Translations under genes and position numbers: made by a program
The notes under the pieces: model-generated
Database searches by the model: none
Seen by the model: only the letters and a program-made list of their open reading frames with translations
What the model was told of the DNA's origin: nothing
DNA from: Bettongia penicillata ogilbyi
Lineage: Eukaryota; Chordata; Mammalia; Diprotodontia; Potoroidae
DNA: 64,000 nucleotides
Direction: 5' to 3'
Assembly: GCA_023548195.1 (NCBI GenBank)
Contig: JAJHZJ010000799.1
Location: 3,424,082 to 3,488,081 of the forward strand
In this document: piece after piece, positions 40,560 through 51,782 of the stretch
Layout: every line of letters begins with the position of its first letter
Numbering within the stretch: position 1 is the stretch's first letter

Positions 40560-41608
40560 CCAAAGCCACATCCAGGCTACAAAGGGGTATTACAAAAGTC
40601 TTTATGGCATATAGTGACTTTAAATCTCTTTAAAATCCTTCCTAACTTTTCTGTTAAATATTCAAAAGATCTTCATATATGAAAAAGATCAGTTTTTAAG
40701 AATTCTTTTGCTAATGAGTCTGTATCTAAGACAGATGGTAAGAATTGGAGCAGTTGCTAAGGGAAATGTCCAAGAAGTGTTTAATATACAAACCTTACTC
40801 TTGTATTTAAATTTCCCATATCACTTGCCAACATCCTGTAGGTTCCTATGGAGAATAGGTACATCTCTGTGCTTTAAGAGATATCAGAAAGTCTTTCTTT
40901 CAATTCAGGGGTTTAACCCACATAGAGAGAAGCCCCATCTAATTTTCCAGACCACTTAGCTTTCCACATTCAAGGAGGAACACATGGGGATCTGAGTCCA
41001 TAGGTAATGACCAGCATCAATTTCCTTAGCCAATCAAACATTTATGTGCCAGGAATTATACTAAGCATTGTCAAAAAGTTCGTTTTGATTCTGGTTTTAT
41101 TCTGAACTTAGTGCTATCATTTTCCAATATTGTTCCTAGATCTCTGTTGCTACTTTCTTCCTCCTAGGTTGGTATTTTCTATTCCCTAATCCCTGTCACC
41201 CTATAACAAGGTTCCTTGTATCTGCTATTGTACTTCACTGATACTTGACCATCTGCCTGCCCAGATGTCCACTGTTGCCTAGATTCCTCAGTTGTAATGG
41301 GAGTTAAAGGGGATAACAACTTTAGGGGGAACTCTGCAAGAGTAAGGAAATTCTTGAGAAATGGAAAGTTGCTTAAGGATGTTTATATTCCACTCTCAAG
41401 TTCTATATCCCAGATCACCAAACCTCTGTTTGTTCACATGATGATTCTGCCCCCATTTTTATTAATGGCCTGAATCAAGGTAAGACTACCTCTCATCCTC
41501 CCACACACAGAGAACCTCATTCAGCACTATGGAACCAATGGTTCCTGCTACGTCCTGACACCTGCCCTATGGAAGGGTAGACTCCAAGGGTTCATTGGAT
41601 CCATAAGA
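40306..41608. other. Unassigned DNA with a (GT)n at 40527-40556
   Basis: A pure (GT)n of about 30 bases is the only clear feature. A remnant of the 'tatgtgccaggaattatact' repeat lies near 41040-41085. Confidence 0.55.
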
Positions 41609-41800
41609 TCATGGGAGTTAGAGCAGCAAGAGACTTGAGGGATCATCTAGTCCAATCCCCTTCTTTTATAGTTGAGAAGAAGATCCAGAAAGAAGGAAAT
41701 GACTTGTCTATGGTCATACATTTAGTGGTTAGCAGATCCTGGATCCATACTTAGATCTTCTGAATTCATATCCTACTTTCTTTTTCCCCAAAACTGCCTC
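41609..41800 (-). mobile_element. MIR/CORE-SINE
   Basis: Reversed order: agatcatgggagttagagca, gagggatcatctagtccaat, ccccttcttttatagttgag, gaaatgacttgtctatggtc, then a worn head. Confidence 0.78.
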
Positions 41801-42904
41801 TGTCAATCACTTGTGTTTGTTCATATTGACACCTTGACTCTTAGGTCCATTGTGGACCTTGGATAAGGTCTTTCCCCTGTGATTAATCTCATGATTTTGG
41901 CCTTGCCTTTCTTCCAGGGAGTGGCAGAGGTAGAGAGGGTGAATATTCAAAAGATTGCACTTCTTGGACCTATTGCTGCATATTCATCTTCTAGAACTTG
42001 TTGTCTTCTCCCAGGCTCTTTGGGGATGTGAGCTGGACTCTCTCTCAAGGGTGGACTGCCCCTTTTCTGGCCATATTGGTAAGACTTCTCTTTATACCAC
42101 TCCCTACTCCCAATACCTGCTCAACTGAACTTGACTCTGGTTCAGTTACAGCTAGTTATGGTGCTGCTTAGGACAGACCATTCTTGGTGTTAAGTCCAAA
42201 TGTTATAATATGTATAAAACCTTAAAACATTAGATAAAGGTCTGTTAATATTATTTTTAAATAATTACTCCCAATTTTAGTCTTGTTCCTTTAGTCTAAC
42301 ACTCTGAAAGTCTGACCAGATTGCCTTGGTTTTAGATTTCTGGTCTGATCAGATTTTTAGTTCAGTCAATCATTCAGTCCACAAACATAATACTTCCTAA
42401 GATATGGTTCTGAGGTAGACACACCCAACTTCCAATATAATTCTCTTCTGTAGACCATATGACTCTACTCAAGTCACTATTTCTCACCTGCAAGTAGCTG
42501 GTATGCCTTAGTTACAAACAAAAAGCCTAAGAAAATAAAAAGTTTCCCAAACTAGGATTATAAAATGCTGATAGAAGTAGAGTAGGTTCCCTTACTCAGG
42601 CCTGTGATTCCTAAACTTCTTAAATTCATGGTCCATTGCATCAAACAACAGAATACTCTTGCCATCTGGTCTTGCTTGTCCCAGAAAAATAAAAGGGGAA
42701 ATACACATCTTAGAGAGTTTTTGCTTGAGTATACAACCATCATTGTGGCTGTATCTTTTGTTCTTTTTAACATCAATTTAAATCTCTGGTAGAAAAGGGG
42801 ACGTAAAAAGTCTTAATTATTTACTCCTTCCAAAAATATGTGTCTATGTGTATGTATGTTGTGTCACAGCTAACTTTCAGAGGATTTGTTGGATCCTTAT
42901 AGAC
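41801..42904. other. Unassigned DNA
   Basis: No gene or repeat family is recognised in 1.1 kb. Two opposite small frames at 42558-42792 are chance. Confidence 0.5.
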
Positions 42905-43010
42905 TTAGCATTCTGTTAACCCTGGCTAGTCCCTTGCTTTCTGTATGTTCTTGGATCAGACCCTTTTCTCCTCTATAGAATAAGGGTTGGATTAGGTGCA
43001 ATTAGAGAAC
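42905..43010 (+). mobile_element. MIR fragment, weak
   Basis: Forward words: cctggctagtcccttgcttt, cttttctcctctatagaata, agggttggattaggtgc. Confidence 0.55.
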
Positions 43011-43244
43011 CACTCATGGATTGATTTCTATTGTTTTTGACAGAAAAGAAAGCCTAGAGGCTGCCCTTTCATTTTTGTTCATGGCTATGAGTAGGAGTTC
43101 TGGGTCTTGGGGTTTCCCCATTTTTCTTATTCCTTATTGAGAATTCCTTTTGAGTCATAGAATCCTAGAGTGGACTTAAGTTGACAGATCCATCCACAGG
43201 GGACCTCACTTGGGTGACCTAAGGTGGATAAGATGATAAGTGGC
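43011..43244. other. Unassigned DNA
   Basis: No feature is recognised. Confidence 0.5.
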
Positions 43245-43590
43245 AGGAAGATTTCAAGGTTTTCCCTCATCATCTACTCCATTGTCACCTATACCCCACT
43301 CCCTGAAAATTCTTCTTTATTGCTTACAAATTCCTGGTGACCATTTCTAACTGTACTCAACTGGCAAGAACATCTGGGACCAACCTGTTCTCCTCTTGAA
43401 GGGTGACTGTCACTTTCTCCTTCCTTATCCATTAGCTTCTTCTCTGCCATTTCCTCAGTTCCTTGATCCTTGCATTTCTATATGCCCATCCACCCTGTCC
43501 TATAAACCCATGTCTCCTTTCTTTCTCTTTCAGGGTATAGACCTTACCTCCATAAATGCCCCAGCTGGCCTTCCTCCCCAACAATCTGGA
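43245..43590 (+). mobile_element. Probable LINE L2 fragment, diverged
   Basis: The pyrimidine-rich text with cattgtcacctataccccac and gcttcttctctgccatttcc has the feel of an L2 3' body. No terminal words remain, so confidence is low. Confidence 0.4.
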
Positions 43591-43682
43591 AAGGAAGAGG
43601 TAATCATAATCAATCATTATTATAATTAGAGTTCACATATTCCTTTAAGGTATACAAAATACTTTCCTTACATATAAACATT

Positions 43683-43895
43683 TGGGGAATGGCTGAACAA
43701 ATTATGGTATATGAATGAAATGGAATACTATTGTACCATAAGAACTGATGAAAGAGAGAGTTTCAGAGAAACTTGGGAGGACATATATGAACTACTACAG
43801 AGAGAAGAAAGCCAAGACAGGAGAACATTTATATAACAACACTGTAAAAATGAATGACTTTGGAAGATGTAAGAACTCTGATCAATCCCTTCTGA
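43683..43895 (+). mobile_element. LINE L1 3' UTR fragment (sense)
   Basis: The forward marsupial L1 3' region: ggggaatggctgaacaaatt, atggtatatgaatgaaatgg, aatactattgtaccataag, aacttgggaggacatatatg, gacaggagaacatttatata. It is the inverse of the minus-strand copy at 63290-63480. Confidence 0.85.
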
Positions 43896-44871
43896 TCTCC
43901 TCCATTCCCTTTCCCTTCCCTCTTTTCCCCTTCCCTCAGTACATTCTTTGTCTTGCCTCACATTTGGAGGGGTGAGTGGATAGGAATGGGAGGAGATATG
44001 GACCTAGGACTCAACAGCAAAGAACATTAATGAGGTAGAATTCTGTGAGGAAGACTGATCAACTCCTATGGACTTCAAAGAGGTCCAGAGGTGAACGATA
44101 GAAGAACACAAAACAGCCTCCAAGGTCCCTAGAGAATGGAGTCTTACTTTTCCTCCTGATGATGAGACATGAAACAAAACCTCTTTTCTAAGAAAACTAG
44201 ACAAATGTGCTTGCGCCAGGCAGCCAGAGTTAACAACAGCTCTAGACAAGAGGCCCATTTTTTATCCTTTGTTGAATTGCTGCTGACAGAAGCTCATTAA
44301 TAAAGTCCCAGAAGCATGTAAACACCCAGTGAGGACTCGCCCTCTTTTCTTGCAGTGGGACTGCTTGGCAGGGGTGAAACAAGCCATCTTTAGCTCTCTG
44401 GCCTTCCTAGCCTTGATTGTCCTGTCAAAGGAATGGGGTAACTTTTACAGGGTTGGGAGCAGGAGCTAGGAGGTGGTTTGCTCCCTTTCATGATACAGGA
44501 CTCAAGGGTACTTGGTAGAATTCCATGGAGTTCTGGGTCAATGTTACTCCTTTTTTCCCCTTGGAAAAGAGCAGCAAAATTCAGGCAGCTCTCCTAGGGT
44601 CCAGAGCCAGTGCCTCATTGCTATTAGGGTAGGTTTGTTTCTTGTAGATCTGATGTAGATGGAGTGGATCTAGAAACCAGGAGGGTGGGAGGTACCTCAT
44701 TTTGCACATGTGACCTACTAGGAAAGATCTCAGGTCCGGGACCCTTCCACCCTCAAGGTACTGGTATATAAATTGCCTTCCAGAGTCTTTTGTGGTCTGT
44801 TCTTCAGTCTGACCTCAGCCAGGGCAAGTATCTATTTACATTTCTCATCACATTATTCTGCGAAGGATCAA
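43896..44871. other. Single-copy-looking DNA, possible conserved element at 44250-44440
   Basis: No family is recognised. The part at 44250-44440 (tttttatcctttgttgaatt, gctcattaataaagtcccag, agcatgtaaacacc) contains SOX-, homeodomain- and forkhead-like words close together. This is pattern reading only. Confidence 0.4.
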
Positions 44872-45030
44872 AGGATCATGGATTTAAAGATAGAAGAGAT
44901 GTTAGATAGGAACTAGTCCAAACTCAGGCCCAGAGCTTAAGTGACTTACCGAGGGTCAGACAAATATTAAGCGGCTTTGAAGGTTTGAACCCAGGTCTTC
45001 TGACTCTAAAGCCTTCTGTCTTGCCTTCTC
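44872..45030 (-). mobile_element. MIR/CORE-SINE
   Basis: Reversed order: ggatcatggatttaaagata, gaactagtccaaactcaggc, cttaagtgacttaccgaggg, aaggtttgaacccaggtctt, ctgactctaaagccttctgt. Confidence 0.8.
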
Positions 45031-45189
45031 TTGTGGACCTTATTGCCATATTATACGGACATTTGAATGGGTGTATGGACAAAGTTAGAACCCAAGTCAG
45101 TTTATGTTTCAGTTATAGTTAGGGATTCATTTTATGAACTTGGCTTTTATTGGTCCCTCAGTTCACAGGATTGAATAAATTATGTGTAT

Positions 45190-45350
45190 TTTGATGATAT
45201 ATTTTGAGCTGGAAGAGATTTTAGAAGTCATCTAGCATGACCTCATCATTTGTCATATGTGGAAACTAAGATCCAGAGAGGTGAAGTGATTTACCCCATG
45301 TCATTTAACTAGTAAGAGGGCAAGCCTAGGACCTGTGACTCTAGGTCACT
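45190..45350 (-). mobile_element. MIR/CORE-SINE
   Basis: Reversed order: attttgagctggaagagatt, agaagtcatctagcatgacc, ggaaactaagatccagagag, gtgaagtgatttaccccatg, taactagtaagagggc. Confidence 0.82.
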
Positions 45351-45394
45351 AATGCCTACCATGTGCCAAGCTGGGTATGGAGGTTTCAAGAAAT

Positions 45395-45640
45395 TATCAT
45401 TCCACTTGAGAAGGCTAGGCAGAGAAAAGTCCTCTGTACTTGGAATCTGAAGACTGAAATTGAAGTCCCATTACTGGTACTTTCTAGCTTTAAATGTGGC
45501 CTTCAGGAAGTCATTTCACTTCTAAGAGAGACCTCAGTTTCTATATCTGTAAAATGAGTAAAATAATGCTAGCCCTTCCTGCCTCACAGGTTATTGTCAG
45601 GAAGTTCTTGTTTGAAATGTGAGTTATTATTATTACCTAC
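45395..45640 (+). mobile_element. MIR/CORE-SINE, full length
   Basis: Forward order: tctgtacttggaatctgaag, gtactttctagctttaaatg, tggccttcaggaagtcattt, cctcagtttctatatctgta, aaatgagtaaaataatgcta, ctgcctcacaggttattg, and a tattattattac end. Confidence 0.82.
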
Positions 45641-45810
45641 ATGAAATAATTAGGGACAATACGCTGCAAAATAGAATGAATCAAGTCGCAGAATATGTAG
45701 CATGAGGTGTCAGGGAGGGAAGAGATCGATGAGATTCTGAGATAAGGAGGACTTCTTGGCGAGTGGATTTCAAAATGGATCTTGAAAGAAAGGTGGAATT
45801 TAGATCAAGT
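45641..45810. other. Unassigned DNA
   Basis: No feature is recognised. Confidence 0.5.
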
Positions 45811-45811
45811 T

Positions 45812-45842
<31 letters not shown>

Positions 45843-45861
45843 CGCACGCACGCACACACAC
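45811..45861 (+). repeat. (CA)n with CG interruptions
   Basis: A CA run with several interspersed CGCA units (cgcacacacgcacgcacgca), giving a small local cluster of CpGs by repeat mutation. Confidence 0.95.
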
Positions 45862-45989
45862 ACTCCCTCTGAAGTTGACAGCATTATATAAATTCCACAA
45901 TTCTTCTTGAAGTCAGCAGGGCAGGAGAGACCTGAGGAGCTGATCACTGAAGGAGAGATGGGTCTGAATAATATTATGGTAAAAATAAT

Positions 45990-46305
45990 AGCAACAATAA
46001 TGAATACTTCTTTAGTGCTTGAAGGTTTATAGAATCATAGAATTTCAAATTCAAAGGGACTTGCAAAACCATTTACTCTAATCCCCTTTTTTTTCCAATG
46101 AGGAATTTCTTTCCAAAGAATATCCCTCAAAAAACCCACTGGGTTAGTTGGGTTGTGTAGGTAGTATTATTCCTAGTTTATGGACAAAGAAATGAGGTTT
46201 CACAGTTGTTAAGTGTCCTACCCAGTATCACATAGCTAATGAGGGCTTGTGACTCTGGTGTCCTGACACAGAACCTAGTGCAATCATGCCATGTTGCTTC
46301 TCCAT
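45990..46305 (-). mobile_element. MIR3-like SINE interrupted by another MIR
   Basis: The outer reversed element is visible on both sides (tttagtgcttgaaggttta; then taggtagtattattcctagt, aatgaggtttcacagttgtt, tatcacatagctaatgaggg). Between about 46030 and 46135 lies a second reversed MIR start (agaatcatagaatttcaaat, ttactctaatcccc). Confidence 0.65.
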
Positions 46306-46959
46306 GAAGAACAATTTCTATGCCTTTCTTTTCTTCCTTACACAAATAGTGGTCCATTGTCTTTCATCACTCCCAACTATAAAATATGAAGGAATGGGAT
46401 TAAACTAGGCCTAGAGGGCTTTAGGTTTCTACCAGTTCTAGGTCTGTAGTCCAGAAGGGAATCAAGGTTAGTATAGACAACTTTTGGATGAGGCAGATGG
46501 TCAAGAACTATACAATGTGGGCCTATGATGTCCTTGACCAAGTCTCAATCCTGATGGGATTCATGAAGAGACAACCCACCTGAGAGCCGGGAGATGATAA
46601 GAGGATCTCAAGACCTCAGCCCCAGGATCTTTTTTTTTTTCCTTTTTCTTTTCTTAGGTATAAGGGGAGGGTGTTTATTAAAGATAGCGTGCTAGGAGAG
46701 TATATAGATGCATTATATAATTGGTATGGTATAGGAGAAAGTTCTCAGATAAAGCTCATATTTCACTTGGAGGTGGGAGGAGAGTGGAGTTACAAAGGAC
46801 ATTTTTAAAAGAAGAAAAGAAGGAAAGAAAAAGAAAGAAAATCAAAATATGATTCTTGGGTTATAGTTAGAAGGTGGGAAAAGGTCAGTATTATCTGTAT
46901 TCCAAGGGACTATTTACGTTCCACTTTGTTTTTTTCCTAAATTATTAGAGAACGATAAA
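46306..46959. other. Unassigned DNA
   Basis: No gene is recognised. A T-rich run lies at 46630-46655 and a GAAA-rich run at 46808-46842. Confidence 0.5.
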
Positions 46960-47605
46960 TTAATCAATAAATAGATGTGCCTGAAGGTGGAAGGATAGTG
47001 TATGGTTCATGACAGAAAGCTTCTTGTGTGTAACAAAGCCCCAAGCTAAAAATACACTGTAGGGCCCTCACCGTTTCCATAAACAGATGGACACTGTGGG
47101 CCCAAGCAGAGGAGTGCAGGCAACGGGAGGAAATTGTATCTGACAATGATAAGGATCTGGCGTCTTGACAGAGTTTCACATCCCGGAGGATTCCAGCGGG
47201 GGCTGTCCAGATCTTGCCGATTGTGCAAAGCCTGCAACTGTAAATAGAATCCACTTTGGCTCCCTGGGTCACCACCCCTTTGTGGACACTCTCCCAGTTT
47301 CTCCCAGCTACACCCTCCCCTCTCCAAAAGTCAAGAACAAAAAATAGGCAGTCATGAGTTGGAAGTCCCAGGCGGGATGGATGGAGGAGGGCAAGAGGAC
47401 CAGAACGAGGAGTCTCCCTGCCCTAGCCCCCGCTTTATTCATGATAACGAAGGAGCTGTGCTCTGTGACTGTGTGACCATTAGGATCTTCTTTGGCTCTC
47501 AGTCTTCCTCTTCTGAAAAATAGGTCTTGGGGATGAGTATGTGGCAAACTGCCTTCTTGCTTTACTCAGAGCTGTTGTAATGAGACAGAGTAGAGCTGGT
47601 CAACA
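46960..47605. other. Single-copy-looking DNA, possible conserved element or hidden exon
   Basis: No repeat is recognised. The stretch 47060-47450 has several CpGs (caacgggagg, tctggcgtc, tcccggagga, ccagcggggg, cttgccgattg, accagaacgagg), more than most of the window. Frames of 103 and 93 residues on the minus strand and 60 on the plus overlap, with no recognised domain. The plus word ttttcttagg-type splice signals are not clear, so I call no gene. Confidence 0.4.
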
Positions 47606-47609
47606 ACAG

Positions 47610-47876
47610 CCATGTCTCTCCTCCTCTCTCTTTCTCTCTCTTCTCTGTCTGTCTCTGTCTTCTCTCTCTCTCTCTCTCTTTTTCCCTCTGTCTCTCTCTA
47701 TCCCTGTTTCTCTTTGTCTGTCTCTGTCTCTCCTCTCTCTCTGTTTCTCTTTGTCCTCTCTCTCTGTATCTCTCTCCCTGTCTCTGCCTACACCTACCCC
47801 TATCTCTATCCCTATCCCCCCTCTCTCCCTCACTGTATCTTCCCTATCCTTATTTCTATCTCTATCTTTATCTAGT
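47610..47876 (+). repeat. TCTC-rich pyrimidine tract, about 265 bp
   Basis: Imperfect tctctc, tctgtc and tatctc units, almost free of purines over long stretches. It creates Ser/Leu frames on the plus strand and Arg/Glu/Asp frames on the minus strand, none of them genes. Confidence 0.96.
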
Positions 47877-47990
47877 AATATATATATATAAGACATGTAT
47901 GCATACATATGCATACATGTATTTGTGTGTATATGTGAATATATATACATACTTATGTATACACACAAACATGCACATGTAACAGTTGTT
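47877..47990. repeat. TA/CA/TG-rich alternating tract with small palindrome
   Basis: Alternating purine-pyrimidine sequence containing catgtatgcat, a 4-base spacer and atgcatacatg, an 11-bp-arm inverted repeat near 47894-47920. Confidence 0.85.
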
Positions 47991-48162
47991 GATCTGCTCC
48001 ATTCGGTCTCTTACCAAAAGACTGGCCACAGCTTGCATGAAGAGCCACACCAGGTAGAACTTGCTAGTGGTGAGGTTAGTGCCACTCCATAATGGGCGAT
48101 GAATAGATGTCACTTCTTTCCATGGAGCTCCAGAAAAGAGAGCCCTTTGTTTTATACAGTGT
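47991..48162. other. Unassigned DNA
   Basis: No feature is recognised. Confidence 0.5.
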
Positions 48163-48318
48163 GCCATAGAGGAGAGGGCATGGGGAGTCAGGAGGTTGAG
48201 TTCTGGTCCCAGCTCTACAACTAACAACTATTAAGTGACTTCCCCTATCTGAGACTAAGTTTTCCATCTGTAAAATGAGGAGATTGGATTAGATGACTTC
48301 TAAGAACCCTCCACTCCC
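48163..48318 (+). mobile_element. MIR/CORE-SINE
   Basis: Forward order: gccatagaggagagggcatg, gttctggtcccagctctaca, attaagtgacttcccctatc, gttttccatctgtaaaatga, ggagattggattagatgact, tctaagaaccctcc. Confidence 0.85.
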
Positions 48319-48489
48319 CTTTTTTCCCTCTCAGACTATGGCTTGTTTTAAGTGTTTTGCTTTGGGATAGGAGACTGAGGACAGGATAATCTCAGTTGAA
48401 CCCTACACAGACTTTGGACAGTAGCATAGTAAGTGTCTTCCAAAAACCATTCTGTCAATTCTCCTGGAAGGGGAGGCCATCAGAGAGAC

Positions 48490-48795
48490 AGTATTGATTC
48501 CTCACCCATGACCCTCCATTTTCCATCTCTGTGCCTTTGTAGTGAATGTTCCTCATGCCTGAAATACTCTCCCTCTCCACCTCTGCCTCTTCGCTTCCCT
48601 GACTGTCCAAGAGTCAGGTCAAATCCTACCTTCTGCAGGAGGCCTTTCCTGGTGATTTTATTTCCAATTGCTTTTTTCTCTGAGATTACCTTCCATTTAA
48701 TCTATATATTTCATATATGTCCTTAGTTATTCACCTGTTATCTTATATAAGTTGAATATAAGCTTTTTGGGGGTCAGGGCCATGCTTCCATCTTG
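48490..48795 (+). mobile_element. LINE L2 3' region
   Basis: L2 words: tctctgtgcctttgtagtga, catgcctgaaatactctccc, aagagtcaggtcaaatccta, ccttctgcaggaggcctttc, then ataagctttttgggggtcag. Confidence 0.82.
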
Positions 48796-49150
48796 TCCTC
48801 TAGTTGTGGGTGTTTGCCAAAGTTCTTTCCTGGACCTATTTTTTTTTTTTTACTTGTAGGACCCTCTTGGTGATATCATCAGCTTCAATAGATTCAGCTC
48901 CCATCTCTATACAGATGAATCCTCCAGCTACTTGTGTATTCTGCCCTAATTTCTCCTTCTGGTCTTTTATTATTAACTGCCTGCTGACCATCTCTAATTG
49001 GAGGTTTCATCATCTTTTCAAAACCAAATTGTCTTCCAACTTCCTCTCTTTTGCTAAGGTACCACCATATTCTCCTTTACCTAGGCTCACAAACTCATTT
49101 TTTTATTATTCTCTCACATTCCACATGTCCAAGCAGTCAATTTTATGATC
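48796..49150 (+). pseudogene. LINE L2 reverse-transcriptase fragment
   Basis: One forward frame reads PLGDIISFNRFSSHLYTDES around 48864-48922, which follows the L2 reverse-transcriptase stretch around the catalytic YADD box. The box itself is at 48908-48919 and has decayed to YTDE. Downstream words (attaactgcctgctgaccat, tcacattccacatgtccaag) follow the L2 order. Stops and frameshifts make it inactive. The 114-residue frame at 48804-49148 is mostly out of the true frame. Confidence 0.82.
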
Positions 49151-49164
49151 ATAACTTCTCTTCC

Positions 49165-49510
49165 ATTGGTTTGCTTTTCTCTATTAAGATGGTCAATTTG
49201 GCTGGACCATAGAGTGTGAGAAGAATATTGATATACAATGAGGCTTAAGGCTGGGGCTATGTCAGAAAGAGCTTTAAAAGCTAAAAAAAGGAATTTACAT
49301 TTTTATCTTAGAGGAACTATGGAATCCCTGAAGTTCATTCAGTAAAATAATGACATTGTCAGATCTGAAGTTAAGGAAAATTGCTTTGGAAACTAGATGG
49401 AGGGGGTAGACTGGAGTGGAGAGGGACTTGAGGCATGGAGACCAATTAGGAGGCCATTGCAATAATTCAGGCTCAGGCTTTTAAGAAGTGATGAGGACCA
49501 GAACTGGATG
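49165..49510 (-). mobile_element. LINE L2 body (antisense)
   Basis: The plus strand matches reversed L2 sequence downstream of the reverse transcriptase: gaaagagctttaaaagct, agggacttgaggcatggaga, ccaattaggaggccattgca, ataattcagg, gatgaggaccagaactgg. It lies head to head with the forward fragment before it. Confidence 0.7.
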
Positions 49511-50154
49511 TATCATCTCTGCTGAGTACATTGCATTTGTTGGACATGTAATCTCTGTGCTGAACATCAAGTTTCCAATTTCTCTGCAGGGTGTTGTATA
49601 GAGTTGTCCCTGCTGGGCATCTTTTCCACTCTTGTGGTCACAAACTTATTTTTGCCTTTTTTTCTTTTTTGGCTTCAGCTTTTCAGGGCCATCTGCTAGG
49701 CTCTTGGCTCCCATCTGCCAAGGTGCAGTGACTAGAAAACCTTCTCCTTATTAAAAACTTAGCCAGAATGCCCCAGGCTATGATTAGGTCTATTTTTAAA
49801 CAATTAACTTTCTACTTAGTATCTATTTGAAGTCCATGGTTCCAGACCACTATCTGACTTAGGGTCAGAGAATTCCTCATAATTTCTACTTAAGCCCTGA
49901 TGGGGGTCCTGTATTCCTCAGATCCATGTTGAGCCTTTGCTAAAAACATAAAGTCTCTGCAGCATCTGGGGTGATTAAGGTCACTAAAAACTTTAATTGA
50001 CATTCAAATGAAATTGAAAAACAACAAAAGATAAATGATATGGGTAAGTTATACCAGTTATACCAGAGAAAAGTCTGAAGGCAGGGATTTAAAAAATATA
50101 TTTATTTTTCTATCTGATATTTGTTTAATTGAACTTATTAGATCTAGGTCTTCA
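49511..50154. other. Unassigned DNA
   Basis: No gene or repeat family is recognised. Confidence 0.5.
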
Positions 50155-50375
50155 TTTTTCAGTCTGACGTGGTGGCACACTGATCTGAAAGAGCTTGGCT
50201 CCTAGTCTGGCTCTAGCATTTTATATTTGTGTCAACTTTGGCAAGTTAATTTCACATTATGGTTCTTAGTTCCCTTACCTGTAAAATGAGAGTAACAGAA
50301 CTTATGCCACCTGACTCATAGAGTGGCTATGAGGAAAGAACTTTATAACCCTTAAAGTTATTAGTATTCTCCTCT
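50155..50375 (+). mobile_element. MIR/CORE-SINE, full length
   Basis: Forward order: gacgtggtggcacactgatc, cttggctcctagtctggctc, ggcaagttaatttcacatta, ttcccttacctgtaaaatga, gagtaacagaacttatgcca, gactcatagagtggctatga, acccttaaagttattag. Confidence 0.82.
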
Positions 50376-50542
50376 GCTTCCCCTAAAATCTGACAAATCT
50401 GTCTGAACAGAGGAAATTCCCAGACTCATTTACCCAGAAACTTTTTGAAAAAAATACTATAGAGATGTTGACTTAGAGAATAGAAATGGAAGAAGGAGAT
50501 GCAAGGGAGTATTTTCGAGAGACTGTAAACAAATGTACTTTG
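50376..50542. other. Unassigned DNA
   Basis: No feature is recognised. Confidence 0.5.
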
Positions 50543-50790
50543 ATGACATGGAAAGAATAATGGATTTTAGAGTCAGTCAACTAGTCAACTATTAATCACA
50601 TACTATGTGCCAGGCATTGTGCTAAGCCCTAGAAGTGAGAGGATCTGGGATCAAGTGCCGGCTAGGATCTGGTTGACCTTGGACAAGTCATTTAAATTTG
50701 AGGGGTCTCATTTTCATCTGTGTAAAAAGAAGAGCTTGAATTCATCGACATTTAAGGTCCTTTCAGTTCTAGATTCATGACATTATATCT
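50543..50790 (+). mobile_element. MIR split by a 57-bp insertion
   Basis: Forward MIR words lie on both sides: aataatggattttagagtca before, then aggatctgggatcaagtgcc, accttggacaagtcatttaa, gggtctcattttcatctgtg, taaggtcctttcagttctag. Between them, 50577-50633 carries a piece of another repeat (catactatgtgccaggcatt, gtgctaagcc). A probable 6-bp target duplication is agtcag (50571-50576) and agtgag (50634-50639). Confidence 0.75.
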
Positions 50791-51782
50791 ATATACAATG
50801 ATTTAAAGTGCTACAGAAGAGATTTAGGCTTCACACACAGAGAAACTTCTTATCTGATGTGTGAGACGGAGAAGGGCACCTACAAGAACTTGTGGAATCT
50901 CTTTGAAAGGGAAAGCACTTGTTGAAGATGGAGGGAAGGAGATACCCAAGATGACCTTGAAGGTCTCCTCAGAATTTGATTCTTTGGATTTCAGCATGCA
51001 CTGTACTTACTTTCCCTAGGTAGGCTTTCAGAGCATTGCTCCTTATGATCACTCAGTTGAGAGGGTGGGTTGTGAATATTGGAAAGATGAGGCTCTCTTT
51101 CCTGTTCTTACACAGCTGTGCTCCAGTGGGAGCTATCCATATTCATTGAAGAACCAATACTATGAGACTTGTCACTAAAGAGCTTCAAGCAGATCCTGAA
51201 CAGCACAGGCAAACAACATGTGATCTGGGGTCACTGGATTTCCAGGGTATTACAGCAGCAGCAGCAACAGCAGAAGTTGTTAGAACAGTAAGTAAGTACA
51301 GTAAGTAAGAGGGGAGGCAAAGGTCCCTGGGAAGCAGAAGCTCCTTTCCTACTCTCACTTTCATCCTCTACTCACACACTCAGCTGTCACTCTAAAGTCA
51401 AGGACCACTAGAAATTACCCTAAGTCATCTCTTATATTCAGAGCTTGACATTGTAGAGCCAAGGAAGTGGGATCCCAAGGGAGTGAGCCTGGTTTTCATT
51501 ATCTTTGTCATAACCCATGTTGTAGACCCTGCACTGAAGGCTCAACATGCTTTGAGTCCAGTGATGTTTCTTTCAGTGACACAGGACAATAGAATTGACC
51601 TTACAAATAGGAAAAATAAGTCTCTAAAAGGGGAATTCAGGCAGCATGGTTGATGTTGGGGGAGATTTTTTGGTACAGGGCAGACCTCAACTCTATACCA
51701 TCTATGTATACCATGTACTGGCTGTACCATGTGCTCCCTTTCCTGATAGGTCCCTTGATAAGGCTAACCCTGTAGGTTAAAG
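50791..51782. other. Unassigned DNA
   Basis: No gene is recognised. A short CAG/CAA run lies at about 51255-51275 and a small direct repeat of agtaagtacagtaagtaag at about 51289-51309. Confidence 0.5.

Noticed and set aside
47541..47968. Ser/Leu-rich plus frame and Arg/Asp-rich minus frame
   Set aside because: Explained by the TCTC-rich pyrimidine tract and the adjoining TA/CA-rich run.
48804..49148. A 114-residue plus-strand frame as a possible gene
   Set aside because: It overlaps an L2 reverse-transcriptase relic; the true L2 frame is a different one and is broken.
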